Source: Rhizoctonia solani (Eukaryota > Basidiomycota > Agaricomycetes > Cantharellales > Ceratobasidiaceae). From it: a stretch of 64,000 nucleotides of DNA. Where the stretch lies: positions 806,001-870,000 of the forward strand of contig NC_057375.1 in NCBI RefSeq assembly GCF_016906535.1. Reading direction: 5' to 3'. Below, piece by piece: positions 35,662 through 48,256 of this stretch (position 1 is its first letter; the number at the start of each line of letters is the position of its first letter). The notes beneath the pieces were generated by a model. It had not been told where the DNA came from, did no database searches, and was given only the letters and a program-made list of their open reading frames with translations. The position numbers and the translations under genes are program-made.

Positions 35662-37147
35662 TTAGATCAATACGGAAATCCCATCAACACCGTAAAGGGT
35701 TTCTGCAACTGGGTCAACGAAAACGCACAGGATTTTTTGGTCTTGATAATTTGGCTGAATCAGACGGCAGGTTTCTTCCTCCTTCGCAAGCCGAAATCGG
35801 CGATTGCTTTCCAAAAGTTTTTGTAACTTCGGACGGATGGTTCGCCACTCTATTTCACCGCTACTCAGCAACTCTGTTAGGTGAGCATCATTTGTGCTCA
35901 CCATCGTTAGACAGAAAGTTGCGCTTGTTAAGTATCTTACACCATTCCTGGCGCCACGGAGAATCCCAGGGAAAATGAAGATCCTCCTGCACAATTTGAA
36001 AACTATCGATGCACCTACGCTGGATCCTAGAAGCCAAGGTCGTACCGTTAGAAATAGGACATATATAAAAACTACGAGCTAGATACCCTACGTACTCTTC
36101 TTTTCGCTCCATTTGATTCGTCTTTCTTTCCCAAGCGATTGCGTTTTCAAAGAGCTCAAGCGCACGAATGATCCTTTCAGATTGCTAAAAAGGAGAATAT
36201 TGCGTATGCCAACTTGCTAATTTGGGTACTATGTTCGTGGAAGCGTACCTTCCTCCGCTCCAATACTATCGCCATAATTTGTTTCTGCAAGTCCTCTACT
36301 GCACGATCACCTTCAAACTTTACCCTCTCGAATGCTTTGATAACTTCAGCCACGTTGGATTTCAAAACGCAGGCATCTGGAAGTTGTCCCCGTTTGCCTT
36401 TCCCAAACACTAGTGGAGTGAACCTGAGTTGTTTTCCAGGCCTCGAATGTGTTACCACTTGCCATTAGATTTATGGAGGTATTCGCGGATATTAACAGGT
36501 ACTTCTTGCGTATTAACTAGATTCACAAGGCTTCAAACATATTAGTACGTTCGCTGGAAATCTATCAAGGTAGAGTTTCCCCACCGTTGCTTTTGGCAAG
36601 AGGCGCAAAGTCTTACAAGGAGGATTAGATCCATCTGAGGTTTCTTCGTGGTCCCACAAGCCTAACAAAGATTGAGCATCACGATCAGCAGAGAATATTG
36701 CTTGTATCCGTAGTTTGCTTACGGTACAACAACCCGAGAAAAGAACCTGAGAGTATTGAGGCTCCGTAAAACCCGGAGGACAAGGGGGCAGATTCTGGAT
36801 ATTCTTCAGAACATCCTGCCAAAGAGATTTGCGTGACTTAGACATGAAACAACTCCGGAGTGATTTGCACGTCCAGGAAAGAGAAAGCAGGTCTCCGGGC
36901 CAAACATGTCGGCAGATCTGAGACGTAGGTATTGAGCGACGACGTATAATTTCAGAGAAATATACTATGCTACCTCTATCAATAACTCGACCGGGAGGTC
37001 TGTCATAGTTGCATTGGCACGTTTTTGACGTTTGTTTGGACGAGCAATTATGTTGTTGTCCCTTCCGCCATATTCAGAGTCGACATCCACTTGTTGTGGA
37101 TCAGTGTGAGTATGAGAAACAACACTCCTCAGATACAGTGTGACCAC
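35662..37147 (-). CDS. F-box protein
   Basis: The N-terminal exon carries KRQKRANATMTDLPVELLIE, the start of an F-box. A 53-nt intron ends at about 36911. The F-box continues ICRHVWPGDLLSLSWTCKSL then RSCFMSKSRKSLW. The following block, DVLKNIQNLPPCPPGFTEPQ, and a Cys-rich segment (ACGTTKKPQMDLILLVRLCA, SCQKQRW) recur in agaricomycete F-box proteins after the F-box. Two helical segments follow, AEVIKAFERVKFEGDRAVED and EWRTIRPKLQKLLESNRRFR. It would recruit substrates to an SCF ubiquitin ligase through SKP1. The start is uncertain because the upstream frame opens from a non-ATG codon (first in-frame ATG at 37006), and the C-terminus may continue below 35662. Confidence 0.7.
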
Positions 37148-37821
37148 CCACTGCAGGACTCAAGAGGCAGGCCCTCACAACTCCAAATGGGTTCAGGGTT
37201 CGAAATTACTGTGACAAATTTCCGGTTAATTTGTGACAGTGCATGCGCTATTATATACGAGTAACTTACCACCGTATGTATTTGGGTTTGCAACCATGGG
37301 TTGGGATCTACCCGTTAATAATCGATCGAGACGAAGTATGGAGGCGGAGTTGCTTAGCCAAAATACTGGAAATAGAAGACATGCACTCGCCTTTTCTTAC
37401 AATGTTTCATACCCCGATGATGATTCTGTAGGACAATGGGAGTCTCAAATTGTGATGAGGTGGCGGGGTGGGGAATGAGGTGGCTAATCTGATCCAATAA
37501 ATTTATAGTGACATCAGAAAGTGCCCACGTTGCAACAGCCTGCCTGGGAAAGGCCGAATTCCCTCGAGCTGTCTATATGCGGAACCCTTATCACGTGAAG
37601 CTCTGCGGGAAGGCCATACATAGGGTTCTAATAATTCCGAAGCTAATGTCGTATTATAGTTTGCCAATAAATTATAAATATTACGAGGAAAGTCGCGTCG
37701 AGAAGATACAAGCTGAGGGGCTACCATGTTGAAAAGAGGGATTCATTAGTACGACCCTATTGTCAAAATATATGCGCTCGTATACATTTCATGGTTTCAA
37801 TTTTCGTTCAGTGGTACATTT
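37148..37821. other. Intergenic region
   Basis: This holds the upstream flank of the F-box gene and the 3' flank of the tRNA ligase gene. I see no gene. Confidence 0.4.
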
Positions 37822-40599
37822 TCAGCTGTATCTTCCAAGGAACTTGGCTTCTACAACACATTCTCTCAATAAAACACTTTGTGCACTTGAGTTTACGCCT
37901 CTCTTCCAATCAGCAACCATCGATGCAGCTTCAAAGGGATTGATACTGTCGTCTCGTGTCCCAATAGTGAGGTGCAGTCGGTTCGTAATACTCTCGGGTA
38001 TAGTTTCGACGACCTCCTCGGCCAGTTGACGGTGCACGTCCTCAAATTCTCGATGCATTTCAATCCTGGAGACGGAAAGCGCCATGACATCGTTATTCCA
38101 AATAATGTTATTGAACGTCACTCTGAACGTCGGTTCGATTTCTCCAGCAGACTTTTGTAGTGCCAAGCAACGTTCCCAGAGTGACACCGAGTCTTGCTTC
38201 TCCTTGACGTGAATTAAAGTGACGTGCGGACGATCAGCGACCCGCTTGTTGCTAACAAGATCTGACCACATTTTTGCCCCGGAGTCTGGTGCATCCTCTT
38301 CCTCGAAATAGTTGCCAATCAACTTTTCGACATTGATATCTGGAACCAGAGCAAAATATCGAGGTGGCTTTGGGGCGGCTTTCTTTGCTCCTGTTGACTT
38401 GACTGTGTAAGACCGAGCGATAGCACAGGCTTCGTTGATCTTCTTGTCGTCAGGAATTTCCAAGTCAAGGATCGGAGAGATACCTGAGATCGCCCGTTTG
38501 ACAGCCTGCTCGAGAGTATCGGTATATTCCATGTCTATTATATCATCTACCTCTTCAGCTTCTACTTCCTCGAATGAGTTGAAAAATTGGCTAATTACGC
38601 CTCGATGACTCTCTTGTTTATCTGCGTGCAAGGATTGATGATTGTCACCACGAGCTACGACACGGTCGGAACAGATGTCGCTGATCACTTTGGGGGTATC
38701 GCTAAATACCCATTGAAGTGCAATGATATGTCCCTTTTCACGATATTTTCCCTTGAAATCGTATTTTAGGCTATCGCGTAGATGACGGAGATGATTGTTT
38801 CTGTCAGAGCCAATTGTAAGTGACCGTTCATGTAACTAAGATTTCCTATCACTTACCTGTCAGCAAACACAACGTCGTGATTCCTGAACAACTCCAACAC
38901 GTTTTTAACAAATTGAGGTCCGGTTTTTTTCTGTTTCACGTCATCGCTCTGAGTGTGCCCAAACCCGTAAATGTGCTGAAGTGCAACTGCTACCGCCGTT
39001 TTTCCTGGCCCATGTTAGGCAAAGGATGATCGGGATAGTTGTATGCGCTTACCGCTTCCAGGAATAGCAACCGGCACAAGGATCGTCTTATGAGAACCGT
39101 TGTAAGGTATACCATTTTCCAAGCTTGACTTATTGCCCTCTTTTTTTAGAACGTCCTTCCCTTCGGGAGTTTTACACCATTCAAGGAATCGCTCCCGTGC
39201 AGCAATAATCCCGTGGCCTTCATTGAATCCAGCGAGCGATTTTGGATTATGGCGGATTTGGTCTTCTACCCAATGGTGGTATGCACGAGTTTCCGGACGA
39301 CGTAGCATATGGCTGGGTAGCTGAGCCGCCCGTAGTTGCCCCTTATTTTCAGCAGCGAGCATTTTCTTGGTGAGCTCTCGCCATTCACGATACATCAAGT
39401 AAGGCTCCTCGAACTTGATCTTGAAGAAGAATGTAGATCCAGGCGAATACGGAGGTGGGGTAGATTGTTCTTTCTTGTCGGTAATTCGTTCTCCCCTGGT
39501 ACCACGATATGCTTGGACGAGCGCAGGTGGTCTATCAGAAACTGCAGTTCGCACGACAAACCCTTCCACAGCTTCTCCATGCCATGTTCCAGTTTTGGCA
39601 ATGCTGTCTGTAAATTTCTTCACTTCTTCAATAGTATCGAATGTGATGGCTGGTGTTGCGATAAATCCCCATTCTTCAGCAAACGCAACAACTTCATCAT
39701 TTCCAAGCGTGCTGAATTCTACTCGTCGTTCGTTGAGGCCATGGAGATGCAGGCCTGTCTTGTCCTTGGGATATGGAAGAACATGCTCTTCGAAAGAATC
39801 ATCGCAGAGCTAAGCCGGCCAAAAATGAGCCGACAACCACATGACGGAGCGCGCTACTCACCTCCGCAACTGCAGTCAGGTTCCGGTCAAACAGTGTCTT
39901 GGCAAAATCCTTCCTTGTCTTTCCCACACTTTTAAGATGTTTCTCTAGCCATTCTTCTCCTTTCTGCGCATGGCTCACCGATGCGCCTTCGATATCTCCT
40001 AGGGCGTGTTTCGAAGTTACGATGAGCTCGGTAGGCGTTAGGGCCGCCATAAAAATGATGCATCCGTTACTTTTGAGAGTGAGAGTGTATGGAGAGGTCG
40101 TGTGGATCTCCAGGGCCTCCCACTGAGAATTTCATGAGACGAACGAAGCAAACAAGTGTAATTCGAGCATACTCACAGTATTCCATTTGACTTCGTTCAT
40201 ATTGAAAAACTTATCGTATCCCCTCACCACGATCTGATCTTTTCCAGCTCCAGGTGCTCCCTCGGGGTCATTCTCATGCCCTCTCGCAGGGACCCAGCGT
40301 GTAAATAAGCCGCGAGCAAGCGTCGGAAACGGACATGGCGACTTGGTATACATCCACTCAGTCATCTTCCAACTTGTCAACTCGATAGACTGGCCGGCTA
40401 TGGTATACTTCTTTCCCCGAATCAGTTTGGGCTGTTTTTTGGCGAGAGATCGAAGTTGTCGAATCAGAGCAGAGTCGTCAGGTTGAGAAGGAGGGATAAC
40501 TTCGTCAGTATCAGACAGGTTTAATTTGTCAATCTTGACTTCATCAACGTCATCTTTAATATCGTCGGACTCGCGGCCTTCGTAACGCGACGGCGCCAT
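37822..40599 (-). CDS. TRL1: Fungal tRNA ligase (ligase-kinase-cyclic phosphodiesterase)
   Basis: This tri-functional RNA ligase seals tRNA halves, and HAC1 mRNA in yeast. ATG 40599 opens MAPSRYEGRESDDIKDDVDE. The adenylyltransferase active site is in LTLKSNGCIIFMAAL near 40075 (K-x-N-G, the lysine that takes AMP). The domain continues through KTGTWHGEAVEGFVVRT and KIKFEEPYLMYREWRELT. The kinase domain begins at the P-loop VPVAIPGSGKT, split by an intron ending near 39010, with ADR-NNHLRHLRD and VVARGDNHQSLHAD downstream. The cyclic phosphodiesterase domain has both catalytic H-x-T motifs, RPHVTLIH and NRLHLTIG, and ends VVEAKFLGRYS at 37822. All three active-site sets are intact and no frameshift is seen. 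Introns are 45-60 nt. Confidence 0.92.
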
Positions 40600-41124
40600 A
40601 CCAAGAGAATAGCTATGGTTTAAGGATGGAAATCGAGATCGCCGACGAGAGCCAACTATGAACCCGAGGGCAGACAAGAGGGGAGCACAAGTGTGGATTG
40701 ACCGGGTCAGAGCCGCCAGAAGTGAACAATTTATACAGATGGGACCCCCGTTCGAGTCACCTAGTTGGGTATGAGTCAAACACACTAAAGCGGTGCAAGG
40801 GTGGTGGTGGTCGAGACAAGCTTGGAATGATCATAACCCAGGTAAATAGTCGAGTCATCAAGTATCGTGATATCATTTTCCATGTACGATTAATCAAATG
40901 AAGTAAATAAAAACAACACGTATCGACGACCAACCAGAGCAAGCAAGTAGGAATAGTAACAGGTAAAATGAAACCTTGGATATAAAAAAGGCAGCCACAA
41001 TCTATGCTGCTCTGAGCCTTGACTAAATTAGTTCGTGTGCAAGTCAGGTTGGAAATGTATGATTCAAAACGAAAACGACCCATCCCTAACCAATAAAGAA
41101 TTGTTGCATAATATTTAACCCAAC
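40600..41124. other. Intergenic region
   Basis: This contains the tRNA ligase promoter and the 3' flank of the RING gene. I see nothing else. Confidence 0.4.
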
Positions 41125-43841
41125 CTATTTCATCCCTCGTAAGTTGGCGAACGATGCCTTGGGAGGCAGTGCGTCCATAAATTGTTCGTATAGTGGGGGG
41201 TATGAGGGAGGAGATTCGCCATACGGAATCTCACCGAACCCATGGCGACTCATCCCAGGTAGGTCGTCGGCAGGTACATAATGCCTGATGGGAGCCACGC
41301 CTTCCTCTCCGTGCCATTCGTTCGAAAAGTTGCGTCGATGTCCCGAGCGCTTACGCTCATGCCTGTCCTCGCGATCCCGCCCTTTGCCTCTTGATCGACT
41401 CTGGTCCCATGACTCGTACGGCCAGGTACACTCGCGGTCGTATCCATCACTTCCTCGGTCCTCAGAGGTTCGTGGGCCAGGGGCAGGAGCAGGCTGTCCG
41501 CGGCCACGCGATATGGTGTCCGTGAACCGTCGGGTGGCATCTCCGTGAGCATAAGCACCAAACGATGGTCCATGAGACATTTCATGTACCACGCCCGGGA
41601 TTCCAAATCCTGCAATATTCTCCATGCTTGGTAGAGGATAAGTGGAATACGCAGTCGTCCGAGGAGCTTGGGCAGATTCACCCGAAGCCTGAGCATGCGG
41701 GGCGAACGCAGGATCCGCGGCCTGGGAAGCAGATGGTGGGCTTGACGAAGAAGAGCCAGAAGGGGAGGCTCCAGGAGCTGGTTTCATATTCACGACTGTT
41801 GACGCAGAACCCAGGTCGTTGGTTGTGTTCGAAGGTTGCTTTCGACCCATCGCTCTGCGCAAAACTCGCATTGCTGGACCGTCGCGGCCTTTTGCAAGAG
41901 TTTCGACCAGCCCGCGACGAGGAGCCGTAGTAGGCGGGGGTGACATGCCCTTGGATCCTGATCCGCCTCCTGCGTGTGGCGACGGTGGGTCCGATGATTT
42001 GGACAATTCGGCCTTGGATTGAGGAAGCGATTCTGTCGAGACTTTGAGCATCTCGAAGTCCTCAGCCTCGGTCCCTGGAGGGGCTGACGCAGAGCGTTCC
42101 AGCGGATGCAAGTCGTCGGTCGGGGTAACGTGCAATTTCTTCTTGGATTTGCTGGACTTGTGAGATTTTTCGCCCAAGTGTTTAGAATCGGATCCGTTGG
42201 GCTGGCTGTCTCCTAGTACCTCTGAGTCGGGGGGTGGTCGATCGTCATCTCCCTTGTCCTTTTGCTTTCCTTCCCCATGATCCTTCCCGCGATGCCTCTC
42301 CCTCCCACGCTCCTTCCGCTCTTTGTCTTTCGAGTGGCCCTTTGACTTGGTGTGTTCTCCCGTCTTCAAAAGGTCATCGGTCGCGTGATCGCCAGGCTCT
42401 TTCCGTTCGTCTTCCGTCTGATCTCCATTTGTCGGATGCCGAGATTTCTTCGGTCGAGCACCATCCAACTTCTTCAACCCATCCTCACCTGGGGCCTTGG
42501 GCGCAGAATGCGACAATTTGCGCGACCTCCGGCGACTCAGTTTCTCGGGCACGCTCGCACTCGCAGCGGAAGTGTCTGCAGCAGCGTTTTCCTTTAACGT
42601 ATGGGGGGCAGCATGGTCTTGATCGGCTCTAAGCTGCTTCAACTCGTGCTTCACACTTGCAAGCTCCTTCTTCGACTTGTTCAACGACGCTTTGTATTCC
42701 TCTCGGGATGCCTGAGCCGCCTCCAATTCGGCCTTGAGCGTTTCCAGCTCGGTCCGGATCGATTCTCGCGCTTCGAGCTCGACTTTGGCCGCGGCGAGAG
42801 CAGTGTCGGATTCAGCTAAGGAAGCTGTTGCGTCTGCTAAAGAAGAAGTGGTGGTTCGGAGTGACCTTTCCGTGGTCATTAGTGTCGCTCTGAGGTCGTC
42901 ACGCTCCTGCTCCAATAACCGAATCTATAATTATCAAATTAGTTGAGGGATTCCCCACGTGGGATCGAAATAAAGGGAGCCCACTTTCCTGCACCAAACC
43001 GTTTAGAATCATCCAACATCATCCCAACGAAGATACTAGAACTACGTACTCGAAGTTTTGACGATCACGTTGATCTACGTCCGCTAGCGTTTGAATCCTT
43101 TCCATGAGTTGAGACACATTTGCCCGCGAATCGAGTAGCTTCTGCTCCAATTGTTGACAGGCATGATAATTTTGCATATTACCAACTGCTAATTGTGTTA
43201 GCGCCCTTAATACCGGGTACTAATCCAGGCAAACCTAAAAGTCAGTCCAGCCCTCATAGCGAAAACAATGAAAAGATGAACGTACTCGAGCCGTTCGATT
43301 AACCTGGCTTTGCGCCGATATCCATTGTCGCCCCTCTGTAGACGTCGATTTGATTTTCTCCTCGTCTTGTTCAAAGACGGCGTTGGCAACGGCGGCAGCC
43401 AATCTATCTGCCTCACGAGCAAGTGAACGAGTCTCATCCTCAGCATCACCGTTGACCGTTTCACTACCATCGCAGCTTCCGACCTCGGAGGGAACGGCGC
43501 CCAAGTCGACGTGGAGCCTGCGAACACCTGATTGTTCGAATAGGCTTCGACAAAAGGCGCACCGTGCAGAGCCCGACCCACTGCGGTCGGCAGCGATCAT
43601 ACTATCCAGACATGACTTGCACGATACGTGACCTATCCAACCCATCCATAATATAAACATCATTCGTTTAGTGAAATGGAGTGAAAAAAAATCGGAGGAA
43701 AAATAATGTATCTGTCAGAAAAACAAACAAAATAACACTATGAATTTATCGCTTACCACACGGGATACAATACGGGGGGTTGTCATCGCCATACTCAACA
43801 AAGCAAACGTCGCATGCGGACGAAGAGATGACTTTTAGCAT
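41125..43841 (-). CDS. RING-finger protein with coiled coil and long disordered tail
   Basis: ATG 43841 opens MLKVISSSACDVCFVEYGDD. The RING (C3HC4 type) is split by an intron: CDVC ... CIPCGHVSCKSC ... CAFC, covering about residues 10-60. Helical segments follow, including a coiled coil of about 100 residues with strong heptads (ERSLRTTTSSLADATASLAE, LETLKAELEAAQASREEYKA, KELASVKHELKQLRAD). The remaining 450 or so residues are low-complexity: Lys/Asp/Glu/His-rich, then Ser/Pro/Gly-rich, then an Arg/Asp/His-rich stretch (GRDREDRHERKRSGHRRN). The protein ends FANLRGMK at 41125. A RING suggests ubiquitin E3 activity. I do not recognise an orthologous named gene. The frame is intact through the 596-codon last exon. 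Confidence 0.82.
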
Positions 43842-44345
43842 GACCCGCCACTTGAATCAAAGATACAGATTAAGCGGTCCAGCGCAAGATCGATTCGCAA
43901 TAATTTGGCTCGTGTACAGGTGTGCGAGCGTGATGGTGGTCCCAACGAATACGTCGTGTAGAGTATGGCACAGCCAGCCAATTACTAATGTTTTTTGCGG
44001 TGCAGGGTACGTGAGGCAAACTGGGGGCGAGGCGAAAAAGACAGCACCACGAGGTAGAGGCCTGGTCAGGGTATGGCGCGTATTGTTGTCAAAGAAAGTT
44101 GCTTAAATCGTCATAATATAGCGCGACCAATTTTCAGAATTTATCGCGGCCACTCCCCCTGGATGTGGAGTCTCCCAACGATGGTGAGCCAGCCAGGTCA
44201 ATTGTTTATTTGTGGGACGTCAGGGTTGACACAACATGCGTTGCATTTTCAAATATCTCACGTGTCTCTACATATTGGTCGTACATCAATTAACCCGATT
44301 GCAGTAACGAGACACTGTGTTTCTAGTATATATGTCTGCGGCGCT
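43842..44345. other. Intergenic region
   Basis: This holds the RING gene promoter and the 3' flank of the hydrolase gene. No gene is visible. Confidence 0.4.
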
Positions 44346-46127
44346 CTATAGTCCCTGGAGCCCACCCTGAGCCTCGTCTGCAGTACCAATAACCGTCTCG
44401 TGTAAGGCATGAACCCTAAAGCCAATGTGCCTCTTCTCGCGTTCCACAGTGAAGCCATTCTCGTCCTCTACCCATTCACTGCTGACTTCTCGCCGCGAAG
44501 TTAGTACTTCACAAGTTCCTTGTATCCACTCTGACACAGGCTTTCTTATCCAGCGTGGTGGAGGTCTGGTCCTTCTAAACGGTGATCCGCCTTCGAACCA
44601 TCCAAGGTGTCCTCCTTTGGGTGTCACAGCCAGCACTACGCATTTGCTTTGCAACGCAGCCTCGACGGGAAGCGTCCGCACAATTGGATCGTCCGCCGCG
44701 TTGATGGCCAAAAGAGGCACTCTGACCATCCCTACGTGTGTATCGCTCCGAGCCCACTCGTAGTATTCGTCGGGCGAAGGAAACGGAAAGGGTGGTGAGT
44801 GACCGCCGGCAATGATCGTTAAATGCGCATCAACTTGTTTCAATGTGGGACTTCTGAGGCTGAATGCTTTTGGAATATGCGGAGTGAGACGTGACGGTGG
44901 TAGTTTAGCCAGCGTCTTCAAGTGCCGCGAGAGCAGTTTGAGGAGGTTTCCCCCCATTGCTCTGGAGTAGACATTTCGATAGAAGAATGATCCTTCCAGA
45001 CTATATTACCAAGATTAGTCAATAGATCCTATGACGCATCTATCGGCTTACTTCTTACTGTTATCGACCAAGTTCCACGGCTATACCGATAATTAATCGC
45101 TAATTCAGGAAAGTGCGCATGCGGACTCACACAACCAAGCGCGCATCCTGCATCTAATCGACTCTTCTCGCCTTCTTCGCCAAGATAGCGAACAAGCACG
45201 TTTGCGCCCAAAGAAAATCCAAGCCCTGTCAACCTGGCCCGCGGGTACGTTTTCTGTATGTAAGACAATGCGATCCGAATGTCCTCCGTATGTCCAGCCG
45301 AATAAAACTGTGGGGAAGTCAATGGAACACCAGCACCTAGATAACATAAATTTCTGACGTCAACGATATGTTTGCGTGACTCACATCCACGGAAGTTTAC
45401 TACAACCGCACGGTAGCCGAGTCCGCCATTGGCGGGTGAGGCGCAGACCTGCGACAAAATAGACCTTACGTAGGACTCGTGCGAACCTGTGCCTGTGTTG
45501 AGTAACGATCAGGGTTGTTGTGAGTTAGCTCCATTACCTCCTGAGAGCCCGTGCAGGACCACAACGATTGGTGTTTCAGGCGGGAGCTCCAAGTCTTGTG
45601 TTCGGGGCGTAAAGTCCAAGCCTCTGGTAAGCCATTGAGAATATTAGGACGCCGGAAGTATATCTCAACACTCACAGAGTACCACCATCCGGTATGGAAA
45701 GTAAGGTCCTTTTAAGGAAAATGATGAACTCCGAAATGAATGAGCAAATAACCCAACACTTACCGTTCGTATAGAATCTCATCTACTTTAGTAAAGTCGC
45801 CGGCTACACAGAATGCAGTCTGTAAATGACCACTGAGTAATATTCTGTTAAACTCTTCCGTCAAATTGAGGTAATGGACTTGTATACTCACCCAGGCAAC
45901 CACCAAGTGGGCTTGTAGTCCTGCGTTAAGCTTGGACAGGAAGACTCCACCAAGGCTCGTACAGATAGATTCTGAGATCCCGAGGCCTCCCCATTTGTAA
46001 ACCCGGATTCAACTCTCTTTCCCTTGTGCAAAACTTCAAAATATGAAGGCGCCTCTGGAGAATACAGCATGTTGTGACTGCCTGTAGTATACTGTCGCCG
46101 TCGAGACCGAGATATGAAGGCACCCAT
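44346..46127 (-). CDS. Alpha/beta hydrolase of the YheT/EMB8 family
   Basis: ATG 46127 opens MGAFISRSRRRQY. The family pattern is clear: PTWWLPGHLQT near 45910, then PIVVVLHGLSGGSHESYVRS with the oxyanion region HGLSGGS, then GLGYRAVVVNFRGC and AGVPLTSPQFYSAGHTEDIR. The nucleophile elbow is GLGFSLGANVLVRYLGEE (GxSxG). The acid lies in LLAINAADDPIV and the catalytic His in TPKGGHLGWFEGG. In yeast the family includes medium-chain fatty acid ethyl ester synthase/esterases (Eht1/Eeb1). Several introns of about 50-60 nt interrupt the gene, and no frameshift is seen. A C-terminal tail of about 70 residues ends AQGGLQGL. The substrate is not determinable here. Confidence 0.87.
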
Positions 46128-48256
46128 TCTGACGTTATTCGGGATTTAAATTTGTTTAGAGCGTTTTGGAGACTAGAGTCAAGATCTACAGAGGATAGAA
46201 TTGAGAGGTGGATACAAATAGGGACTGCCGGGGTATCCCTTTACTATGGGTGGGCACAGGTCTGTGATTTTGTCTATCTCGGGGGTTCGGCACGTCATGG
46301 TGGTCTCAAGCGCCCGGTCGGACGTCCATAAGGTGGCCGAGACCGGATGTGGCGGTGCCTCCCCAATACAGTACACCAAAATTAACTGTCATCTGCCTGG
46401 CGAAAATTATCATAAATGCACACTCTCGCCAACCAGAGCAAATTGACATGATCAGGTTTTCAGTTCCGTGCAAAGCTGGTGAAGAATGTATGTATCGATT
46501 TCAACTTATGAAAAGCGTACTATACATGGCTTTGTAGCTAGATTAGTGCTTGCCAGTTGGTTTGCACGTGAATTAAAAAAAAGGTTTGCACGTGACAGGA
46601 AACTAATAGTGCATTCCCGCCTACGCATCGCGACCGCCTGCGAGCAGTTGGCAATAGACTCCTTAGCTCTCTGAGATCGATGCTCATTTGTACGCACGTT
46701 CAAAAAATTTCTTCTTTGTCTTTGGCTCAGACCCCACTTATTTTATTGAGTGGAATTTTGCGACGGAGTCCTTGAAGGCCGCGAGACTGATACTAGGCAG
46801 ATCAGGCCGGGTTATGTACCGACACCATTCACCCTTGTTCTGTATTTGCATATTGTTTATAGTATCAAGATACGGCGCTTTCGCATCTTATTCCCCTCAG
46901 CCACACTGCGGACTGCAAGCTCGTTATGCTCTCAGCAGAAGTCACCCTAAATCCCTGTTTTTTCTGTAAGTCCGACCGGCACACGCGTCTACTCACATAC
47001 GACCTGGTTTGTCCGTCCGCCCGCCTCGCTCGGTGACGCGTCCCCGGTGGCACTCCGGTTCGGCGTACCCCCCCTCCGCCCCTCCCCTCCCCCATCTCTC
47101 TCCGTTCTCGGTACCATTAATCAGCGCTTCCTCCTACCTACGTAATAATACCACTCCTTACCTGCTGCTACACCGACCCGAGGCCAAGTTTGACTGACAC
47201 ATAAACATCCCAAGGCGATCTGCTAGTATGGTATAGTTTACCATACGTAGACGAGAAAATGCGCATTTATCGTAATTTTCGCTCTCGGCGTCAGGCAGAA
47301 GCGTACACCCGCGGTCGATCGCTATTTGAGCCCGAGCAAACAACGAATGATAGGCTGTATGCATGATCATTCATTCATTTGCTTGATATGAATCCTTTAC
47401 CTCAATACTTCGGGCGGCAATCATACTTCAGTAAGAGTTTCGAGCTTTCCCGTGAGCCACTTTAGGTGAATACAGCTAGAAGATCTAGAGTCTTCCTAGT
47501 GGGCGTCTCTGGTGGAGTACTACCGAGCTAGCACTCAAGTTGGTAAATACGAACCCAGCTGGGCGCATGATAATAGATTGGCACCACAGTGAGCTTAGGG
47601 GTCGCCACGAACGGTTAGCCTTTCGTCCCGTCCCTAGCTTCGCTTTCATTTCATAAGAGCGATATGCTAGCATATTTTTACATGGACTTGTATATCTGGT
47701 GGTTGACCATTACAAACCAAGACCCTTAACACCCGTCTTACCTGGCCACTCACCCGGTCTGGGCCTAATCATTATCTTATCTGGGCCCAACCTAACCCTT
47801 TCCTAAGTCCAGCCAGCCAGCTTAGCTCCAGAAACAATCCGGGTGAAGTGCTGCGCCTATTATATACTTGTATTATTAGTCCGGGAATACGCGCTCGTCT
47901 TCTCCACCAGCCACACCAATTGTTGAGTATAGCTTGAACCACACGCTTACGAGCCTCGCTGAGCTAACACGCAGTTGGCATTCTTGGTCCACCCTCACTG
48001 CTTTGTAGCTGCGGGGGTCCGCCGCCTTTTCCGGATTGTTCTATTTGTAGTCAGTGTCCTTATAGTCTCATACATCGTTATTATATACGTATCACGCGAG
48101 CGTGCCTAGCCTAGTTGAGGGTTTGTCATTCCCTTTGCGAGTAAAACTTTGGGTGCATGAGATTGCATTCGCGAACCTGCTGTTCAACCAAGCAACACTT
48201 CAGACCAGATAAGATTTTAATGCATATTTACAACGTCAGCTGCCAGCCTCGTCTGC
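46128..48256. other. Gene-poor spacer (2.1 kb)
   Basis: No gene found. The stretch near 47040-47110 is C/T-rich. Both flanking genes are on the minus strand, so the left part holds the hydrolase promoter and the right part the 3' flank of the terpene synthase. Confidence 0.4.

Noticed and set aside
40740..40765. CGTTCGAGTC T-loop-like sequence
   Set aside because: The flanks do not form a 5-bp stem and no other tRNA arm is present.
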